Assembly (NCBI GenBank): GCA_016584495.1
Contig: WAID01000013.1
Span: forward strand, 124,001 to 188,000
Direction of reading: 5' to 3'
DNA length: 64,000 nt
Source of the DNA: Celoporthe dispersa
Taxonomy: Eukaryota > Ascomycota > Sordariomycetes > Diaporthales > Cryphonectriaceae
The translations under genes were made by a program, and so were the position numbers. Position 1 is the first letter of the stretch; each line of letters opens with the position of its first letter. The notes beneath the pieces were generated by a model, which did not search any database, was not told where the DNA came from, and worked only from the letters and a program-made list of their open reading frames with translations. Below, piece after piece: positions 57,276-64,000 of this stretch.

Positions 57276-59294
57276 ATGGCCGAGGCATCGTCCGGAGGCA
57301 GATGCAGCGCGCTTTACGAGCGACTGCCGCTGCCAGGCACGGATTCGATCCGGCTCCTCCGCCTCGTCAAGAAGGATCCAGCGGACAGCAAGACCTCCGA
57401 GGCGGTGACGGGTCAACTTGCGACATTTTCACTCAACCAGCCCGACTGCCCTCCTTTTACCACCGTCTCGTACACGTGGGGCACCGAATATGCCGACGAG
57501 CACATTCATATCAGCGGCCACCAGGTCCGCGTCCTGCAGAGCCTCCTGCCGTTCCTGCGCATGATCAGCTCGCGAGGACAAGAGAAAGACGACGTGCCTC
57601 GTGAGGGAGAGGAAGCAGGGGAGGACGGCGGCGGCGGCGACGGCTGCGACGACGGCGACGAGTGGCTCTGGATCGACTCGATATGCATCAATCAGGCTGA
57701 CCTCGCCGAGCGCGCAGCACAGGTCCAGCTGATGGGCCAGATCTATCGCCAGGCGGCTCGTACGCTGGTCTGGCTCGGGGCGCAGACCGAGGAGACGGAC
57801 TGCGCCATCGGCTTCCTGTCGCTCCTCGGCCAGAGACGCAAGGAATTCCGGGATGCCATCCAGAAGCGCAGGAAACAGATCCCACCAGACCTCCGGGACC
57901 ACCCTGGCTGGAGATCTGTCGACGGTCTCCTGCAGAACACCTGGTGGCGGCGCGTATGGACGCTGCAGGAGTTCATTGTGTCGCGGGACTTGCGGTTTCA
58001 CTGCGGGCCCACGTCCCTGACCCGCGAGGCCTTCCGCCAGGGCGTCGATGCCCTGGAGCTCTTTAGCAGCTTCAAGACCTACGTCCGGTCGTCCGCGCTG
58101 ACGACAGCGTGGAACCGGCGTCGCATCATGGACTGGTACCACGTCGATTCCAGCCGCGATAAGATGAGCCTGGTCTCCCTGATGGCGTTCTGCGGGGACT
58201 ACGGGGTTACGGATGCGAGAGACAGGATCTGGGCGGTGCATGGCCTGGCGAGAGAGGAGGACAGGCAGATGATCGGAGATCCAACATATGACGACGACGC
58301 GGGCACGCTCTGGATCAAGCTTGTGCGACGGTTTGTGGAAAGATTCGGCTGCCTCGATATCATCTGCTTCGCCCAGCTCTTCCGCAGCCGAGACCCAGAC
58401 TGGCCCTCCTGGGTTCCTGACTGGCGAGTGCCCGTGCCGCAGCCCTCCGTCGTGCCGCTCATGGTCAGCCAGAGCACCAACGAGCACCTGGCCAACTTTC
58501 GACCGGTGACGAAGCCGTCGAGCCACAAGAGAGACGCTACATATAAAGCGAGCGGGGAGGAGCACCCGAGGCTCAAGTCTTGGGGCTCGCCTGGTGGGCA
58601 TTTCATATGTCAAGGCATATTGATTGATCATATAGACGGGCTGGGACCCATCCAGCACGAGCCGGCGACGGTAGTCGGGTCCACATCCCGCATCAACACC
58701 GCCGAGGCCACACCCACAGAAAAAGACAGGTGGGCCATACTACAGGGCGTGACCCGAGCCCTCGTCCTCGACCGGATGGACAAATTCCTGGAGCGTGCTG
58801 CGCCCGCCTCTCAGTACGCACGAGACTTCAGCCTGCTCGTAGCAGCCTGCAGCGATCAGGTCGACGCCAGCCGAGCAGCACCGGTTTGGTTCCGGCGGTG
58901 GTGGAAGAACAACGCAGAGACAGAGCTGCGCATCAGGGGGCGCTCCCTGGAGCAGCTGTGTGTCCCAGGGAACGGCGTTGACACCAGGCGGCCTGTCCCG
59001 ATGGGGCCGAGGAGCTTCTTTGCCAGACTTCACGGCACGATGAAGGCCAAGGACCGCAGGCTCATGGTGACCACCTTGGGCTACGCCGGCATGGCTCCGA
59101 GGCGGGCACAGAAAGGAGATGCCGTGTGTGTCCTGTTTGGCTGTAATGTACCGGTGGTCTTGCGTCGACGGGAACAGCTGGATTTCCAGGGCAGATCGGT
59201 CTTTACATTCATCGGAGAGTGTTTTGTGGATGGCTTTATGAAGGGCGAGGCCCTCCGGACCGGTAGGCCGACCGAGGATTTCGCGATCAAGTGA
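57276..59294 (+). CDS. HET-domain (heterokaryon incompatibility) protein
   Basis: Single-exon protein of 672 aa with an N-terminal HET domain, the cell-death effector domain of fungal allorecognition. HET blocks are visible: FTTVSYTWG (61-69), WIDSICINQ (132-140) and IYRQAARTLVWLG (156-168), then WWRRVWTLQEF. An acidic/Gly-rich insert (about 108-128) separates the first two blocks. The region after residue 260 contains DARDRIWAVHGLA and a C-terminal domain with GDAVCVLFGCNVPVVLRR and YTFIGE-like FTFIGECFVDGFMKGEA, common to this architecture. No NACHT or WD repeats are present. The open frame starts at 57117, but MAEASSGG with the usual YERLPLP / IRLLRL beginning supports 57276. Confidence 0.9.
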   Translation: MAEASSGGRCSALYERLPLPGTDSIRLLRLVKKDPADSKTSEAVTGQLATFSLNQPDCPPFTTVSYTWGTEYADEHIHISGHQVRVLQSLLPFLRMISSRGQEKDDVPREGEEAGEDGGGGDGCDDGDEWLWIDSICINQADLAERAAQVQLMGQIYRQAARTLVWLGAQTEETDCAIGFLSLLGQRRKEFRDAIQKRRKQIPPDLRDHPGWRSVDGLLQNTWWRRVWTLQEFIVSRDLRFHCGPTSLTREAFRQGVDALELFSSFKTYVRSSALTTAWNRRRIMDWYHVDSSRDKMSLVSLMAFCGDYGVTDARDRIWAVHGLAREEDRQMIGDPTYDDDAGTLWIKLVRRFVERFGCLDIICFAQLFRSRDPDWPSWVPDWRVPVPQPSVVPLMVSQSTNEHLANFRPVTKPSSHKRDATYKASGEEHPRLKSWGSPGGHFICQGILIDHIDGLGPIQHEPATVVGSTSRINTAEATPTEKDRWAILQGVTRALVLDRMDKFLERAAPASQYARDFSLLVAACSDQVDASRAAPVWFRRWWKNNAETELRIRGRSLEQLCVPGNGVDTRRPVPMGPRSFFARLHGTMKAKDRRLMVTTLGYAGMAPRRAQKGDAVCVLFGCNVPVVLRRREQLDFQGRSVFTFIGECFVDGFMKGEALRTGRPTEDFAIK

Positions 59295-60556
59295 GCGCGT
59301 CAGGGGCTCGAGCCCAGGCTCATCCATACATGAAATTCATGACCCATGAGCACGAGAGCTCACGAACCAACCCATTGTCCGTGGGTCCTGCCAGCATAGA
59401 GGGGCCAAAGAAGATCTGTATACAGTGCATTTGCGCTTTGTTTGCGGGGAGATACTGCTAGCCACATCTGCGGTCTACCAGTAGCATCCGCACGGGATGT
59501 TAGGGGCACACTCTGTAATGGACAGCGATACCAGGTCCTATCTCGTCCAACGGCCAATCTTTAGCTTTCATGCGTCTTCAGAGGGTATCCAAAGAAAATA
59601 CGGGCAAGCCCCGTGAGGGTTATCTCCTAAACATTTACCGTGCGCTCTGCTGAATAAACGTTTATGCGGATTTTACGGGTTTCCTGCTTCTTCAGCGGTC
59701 GACGACGGTTACTCCGTACAAGTTACTAATGAGGTGCACTGCAGCACGGGATATCCGCGGGACCATGTTTTCCCTCGCCTCGCAAGATTATTAAGCTCAT
59801 GCGGCTCCACTCACTTTGTGAGGCTCGTTCGATTTTTTGGTGGTGCTGTTCTGGCCGCTGTGGATCACCATCACGAGTCACTCACTACGAAAGTGACATC
59901 ACACGATGATGTCGCAGGCAGAGGGGCAAACATTTGTTCCTCACTCGATCACAACAGAAGTCTTGAGCTGTTATGGCTACAGCCTGTCCTCTGTCTCGAG
60001 AAGAAGAAGGTCACCTCCAGCTCCAGTGGAGGCCAACCGTCAGGCTGTTCCTTTGCAAGGCGAGAGAGACACTGCAGACCAGACAGCGCCCTCAGGGCCA
60101 ACTATGTTTGCCATCATCGATGCAATCCTGGTCTCTGATATCGCCCAAAACTCTTTAACGAATTTTTTCGGCGTTATGGACCCTGCTGATGGATTTGTGA
60201 TCAGGTCACCACGGTTCCAGTGGGACCGTGACATAGACACGGGCTCTGTATAATGCCTCCTCCCAAGGCAGGCCATGCCGTCGAGTCGCATAACGTAAGC
60301 TTTTCGATGGAATCGTGACAATCAGGCATGGAGCAGTGTGGATGTATTATCCTTACCAAGCGGATCCGTGGAAAAATGTCGAGCAAAGTCCATGCTCTCG
60401 AGATATATATAAACGGGAGGCCAGCTAGCAGCACTCCCACCTCGTCCAAACCAAGCTCAGCTATCATAGGACACTCTAATCACTCCAACTTTTGACTTGT
60501 TCTACCAGGCCGTTTTCTTCCCTCAGAATCCAGAACACCCAGAGACGCATCTCGTG
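59295..60556. other. Intergenic region
   Basis: About 1.25 kb between the HET gene and the flavin reductase. The only clear element is the TATA box at 60406-60413. Confidence 0.5.
60406..60413 (+). promoter_or_regulatory. TATA box of the flavin oxidoreductase gene
   Basis: TATATAAA, 144 bp upstream of the ATG at 60557. Confidence 0.5.
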
Positions 60557-61819
60557 ATGGCCGAAAACACCAAACTCTTCAAGCCCCTGAAGGTGGGCTC
60601 GATCCAGCTCGACAACCGCGTCGTCATGGCACCCTTGACCCGGTTCCGAGCCGACTTTGACCACGTCCCAACCGACGTGATGGCACAGTACTACGCCCAG
60701 CGTGCCGTCGTGCCCGGCACGCTGCTGATCTCTGAAGCAACCTACATCACGGCCAAGGCTGGTGGCTACCCGACCATCCCCGGTCTCTGGACCGATGCTC
60801 AGCTCGCAGGATGGAAGAAGGTCACCGACGCCGTCCACGCCAAGGGCAGCAAGATCATCTGTCAGCTCTGGTACCTGGGCCGGGCGGCCTTCCCGGACCC
60901 TGTTGGATCTGGCGGCGCCATCTCGGATGACGACTTCGACTACAAGAACGACTTCGTCAGCGCAAGCGACGTCAAGATGTGGGAGGAGGGCCCCACGCCC
61001 CGGCCTCTGACCGAGGACGAGATCTGGGCCACCATCGGCGACTACGCAGCTGCGGCCAAGTACGCCGTCGAGAAGGGCGGGTTTGACGGCGTCGAGATCC
61101 ACGGCGCGCACGGCTATCTGATCGACCAGTTCACCCAAGACACCTCGAACAAGCGCACCGACCAGTGGGGGGGAAGCATCGAGAACCGGGCACGCTTCGC
61201 CATAGAGGTCAGCAAGGCCGTCGTCAAGGCCATCGGCGCGGACCGCACCGGCATTCGTCTTTCTCCCTGGGCGCAGTTCCAGGGCATGAGGATGAAGGAC
61301 CCGATTCCTCAGTTCAGCTACCTCATCCACCAGCTGCGCGAGCTGGACCTGTCCTTCCTGCACCTTGTCGAGCCTAGGGTCTCTGGAGGTAAGTGACAAT
61401 TCTTCATTGCTTGAGTCCTAGAGGGAGTCCTGTTATTGGGCAGCAGCAGCAGCATCAGACTGACAGGCTGCCAGTCGTCGACCGTGACCCCGAGAACGAG
61501 AGTCTCGACTTTGCTCTCCAGTCCTGGGGCCGTGAGAAGCCCGTCTTCATCGCCGGCGGTTTCACGACCGAGACCGCGATCGAGGCCGTGGAGGAGAAGT
61601 ACCACGACCACGAGGTCGCGGTCGTCTTCGGACGCCGCTACATCTCCACCCCGGACCTGGTCTACCGCGTCAAGAAGGGCATTCCCTTCAACGAGTACGA
61701 CCGCTTCACTTTCTACATCAACCAGAAGGAGGGTGCCAAGCGCGAGCCGGGGATACGTCGACTATCCCTACAGCGAGGAGTTTATCAAGGAGTTTGGCAA
61801 GCCGGATGTTGCTGTTTAG
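60557..61819 (+). CDS. NADH:flavin oxidoreductase, Old Yellow Enzyme type, one frame break
   Basis: FMN-dependent ene-reductase of about 391 aa that reduces activated C=C bonds; OYE members act in detoxification and in secondary metabolism. Exons are 60557-61388 and 61475-61819; the 86-bp intron joins VSG|VVDRDPENES. TIM-barrel motifs: LDNRVVMAPLTRFRAD, ICQLWYLGRAA, the substrate-binding HGAHGYLIDQF (His-Gly-Ala-His, where His-Asn is common in yeast OYE), QWGGSIENRARF and VVFGRRYISTPDL. One surplus G in 61749-61752 breaks the frame 20-odd codons before the end; corrected, it continues EPGYVDYPYSEEF and ends PDVAV. An in-frame ATG at 60497 is less likely. Confidence 0.9.
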
Positions 61820-62221
61820 ATTTGCAAGGTTTGGAAATGATCACGATAATAGAATACTTTGTAGAACATTAGATTGGCGTTTATAGAAACATCTTAGATT
61901 TATATCTGAATTATACTAAAAGAGAACGCGCTTCGAACGGTCCCGAGGATGTCTTTTTATATTCCTGCCATAGTAATTGTGTAAGTTCATCGTAGCGGGT
62001 GGAATTCTACCACTGTGGAATGAGAAGGTGCAAATTTTCGGATAGCGAAGATTACCATAAATTCTCTTAAGTTTACAAAGCAGTCCTTATAATTAGATTA
62101 TTATCGAGAGGCACAGTCCAGTTCCACTTTGTCGATATGGAGTCACAAAGCTATCATGTCCCAAGTTCATCAATATAATTACTTGCTTTTCCCCCTACGG
62201 GCACGACAGCGTGATACGACA
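61820..62221. other. 3' region between convergent genes
   Basis: About 0.4 kb, AT-rich, between the flavin reductase and the VWA-Hint gene. Nothing else was seen. Confidence 0.5.
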
Positions 62222-64000
62222 TCAGAGGTTTTTGAATCCGCACGCCAGCCCCGTCTTTTGGCACCTCTTCACACCAGCCGCCAGGTACCAACCACCCTTC
62301 CTGGATTTCAATGCTTTGAGGCTACCAACTACGCCATTGTAATCCCCAAAGAAGCCATGAGCGCGGATGTCGGAGCCAGTGAGCATCCCATGACCAAGAG
62401 TGACGCCCCACAACGGCATTTTGTCACGGCCGCCACTGAGCATGATGGCGTGCGCATCAACGTCCCCATCTCTCTGCAGAAGGATGGAGTAGATACGCCC
62501 CGTGAACCTTACTATATGCTGAGGCACAGCCTGGCAGGGAAATACCCACTCACGGCTCCGAAAGCCAGCGTGCAGCGAGTCCTGAAGAGCGACGGGATGC
62601 CAGGGCGTGACCAAGACGCCCTCCACTTTGCTCATGACGGCCTTGTTCACAGGCGTCACCACCACCGCCGCCACTTTTCTTGAACCTATCGGTGTAGCAA
62701 CGCTAACACCTTTCCTGAGGCTTGAGATCCGCACCGTCCTCCCACTCGCCAGTAGCACCATCGTCTTCCCCGCAAAGCATGGGTTCCCCGACACATTGTA
62801 TTGAGACATGGATAGGCACTTTGCGTAGTTTCGGCCGTTTGACGAAAATCGGGTTCCTCCCGAACGCAGCAGGTCGCCTCCATCACAAAAGGATGGAAGG
62901 CCTCCACCCGGACCAGAACGGGGCACATGCCCCCAGGGCATACCTAGAACACTGTTCGGCTCTAGGACAGGCAGATTGCTGGGCGCTGGCACCGGCAGAT
63001 TGTCGAATACTTGATTAAGCTGGTCGCGGCATTTCCTGAACAGCGGCGAGTTGGTTCCGTATTGTAGCGGGCCGGGGTCCTTGAAGGAGTTGCACAGCTG
63101 CTGGCTATGTGCGCCGTGCAGGCTGGGCAGGTAGTGCTGGCCCCAGCGCCTGAAGTGCTCTGGCCAGAGGGCGAGAGAGATCTGCCCGAACGGCTCGTTG
63201 CCGTTGAGATCCTGCATGAGAGAGGCGCACCTGGTATCCTCGGGAAACCTGGAGGCGGGTATATTGACGATTAAATCCTTGAGCTGGGCCTGCTTGTCTC
63301 CGATGGGAGATGCTGTAGCATCTAGGCCAGGTCTGAGGTATACATCTGCGCGGTGTTCCCCGAAAGCATCGATCGGGAAAAGAGAGGCGATGAAAGCACA
63401 GAGCTGGTGCCGGGAGATGTGGTAGGCAATCTCCGACTCGGATAGGGACGTTGTGTGGTCGAGAAGGCAGCGTGAGTTGGTGCTGGTGTTTTGCGACGCG
63501 CTCATCCTATTGTACCGCAAGGTAGCAGATATGTAAGGAATCCCCACTGTATTATCATATAGGGGAAGATGGTCCCAGCACAGGTAGATGTCGCGGGGCT
63601 GTCCATGATGAAGACTTCCCAAAGAAATCACCAGCATGTAAGAAGACGTGGAATGCAGACGGGCGGTTGTTTGCTGATCAACTGACGGTCCAGCGGTTTG
63701 CTCGAGGGTCATATGAGTTGGGTATTCCAGAGATATGCTGGCATTGATGGCGAAAGTCGATTGTAAGTTGGCGACAGCATGGACGAAGACAGTTCCGATC
63801 ATGCCTGCGTCGGGAATGAACGAGTAGTTACCTCGTCCAAACTCCGCGATCGACTTGAGCAGGCCGGACCTCAACTGGTAGCCAAAGCCAAATGTGTGGA
63901 TGGAGGGCACGATGTTGCCCACTGCTCGCAAGGCGGGCACGTATCCCTGAGCTGGGCACATGTAGTTGGGCATGCCGTCTGTGAGGACCAGGATGGCGGG
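62222..64000 (-). CDS. VWA-Hint protein (Vwaint/Hint_2 type), 5' end outside window
   Basis: C-terminal 592 residues of a larger fungal protein; the N-terminal part, with the start of the von Willebrand A domain, is beyond 64000. The visible VWA end reads PAILVLTDGMPNYMC and FGFGYQLRSGLLKSIAEFGRG. A middle region (Vwaint-like) follows, then a Hint domain: CFAGKTMVLLASGRTVRISSLRKGV with the nucleophilic Cys (codon 62779-62777), and VTPWHPVALQ with the block His (codon 62599-62597). Hint domains self-cleave in hedgehog proteins and inteins. The residue before the Cys is Pro rather than the usual Gly. After the Hint core, the protein ends in a short basic tail. Its function in fungi is not established. 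Confidence 0.85.
   Translation of the reverse strand, partial: PAILVLTDGMPNYMCPAQGYVPALRAVGNIVPSIHTFGFGYQLRSGLLKSIAEFGRGNYSFIPDAGMIGTVFVHAVANLQSTFAINASISLEYPTHMTLEQTAGPSVDQQTTARLHSTSSYMLVISLGSLHHGQPRDIYLCWDHLPLYDNTVGIPYISATLRYNRMSASQNTSTNSRCLLDHTTSLSESEIAYHISRHQLCAFIASLFPIDAFGEHRADVYLRPGLDATASPIGDKQAQLKDLIVNIPASRFPEDTRCASLMQDLNGNEPFGQISLALWPEHFRRWGQHYLPSLHGAHSQQLCNSFKDPGPLQYGTNSPLFRKCRDQLNQVFDNLPVPAPSNLPVLEPNSVLGMPWGHVPRSGPGGGLPSFCDGGDLLRSGGTRFSSNGRNYAKCLSMSQYNVSGNPCFAGKTMVLLASGRTVRISSLRKGVSVATPIGSRKVAAVVVTPVNKAVMSKVEGVLVTPWHPVALQDSLHAGFRSREWVFPCQAVPQHIVRFTGRIYSILLQRDGDVDAHAIMLSGGRDKMPLWGVTLGHGMLTGSDIRAHGFFGDYNGVVGSLKALKSRKGGWYLAAGVKRCQKTGLACGFKNL

Overview
The window reads as chromosomal DNA of a filamentous ascomycete, most like a Sordariomycete. 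The basis is short GT-AG introns (about 50-160 bp) with CTAAC/CTGAC-type branch points, G/C-rich third codon positions, and fungus-specific families: Zn2Cys6 regulator, HET domain, GH76 GPI-anchored mannosidase, tannase, VWA-Hint protein. I cannot name the species.

Layout. 1-31 kb is a sparse, accessory-looking stretch with gene-free gaps of 1-3.5 kb. It holds the 5' end of an MFS transporter gene, two 2-oxoglutarate oxygenases, a secreted tannase/feruloyl esterase, a secreted type-B carboxylesterase, a GH76 mannosidase, a Gfo/Idh/MocA oxidoreductase, a secreted intradiol ring-cleavage dioxygenase, a small protein built from Cys-Pro repeats, a Zn2Cys6 regulator and an FAD monooxygenase. Several of these would suit breakdown of plant phenolics or tannins, but that link is inferred from content only. 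32.9-56.6 kb is a dense conserved block: SREBP-type bHLH factor, ICP55-like aminopeptidase, DBF4, ATG12, ketopantoate hydroxymethyltransferase, UBC8 (E2), SAF4/CCDC130-type splicing factor, a GPI-anchored protein, a coiled-coil protein and a 3-ketoacyl-CoA thiolase. 57-64 kb turns accessory again: a HET-domain protein, an Old Yellow Enzyme-type reductase and a VWA-Hint protein cut by the window edge.

Two points matter to anyone using this sequence. First, ten genes can only be read through with single-base corrections (14 sites), nearly all in short homopolymers. Because they hit single-copy housekeeping genes (ATG12, UBC8, SAF4), sequence error is more likely than pseudogenisation. Second, the UBC8 gene appears to carry 8-nt and 3-nt exons and one apparent 1-nt exon; the 1-nt exon is what restores the conserved Met-Gln of this E2 family.

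No tRNA, rRNA, CRISPR array or intact transposon was recognised.
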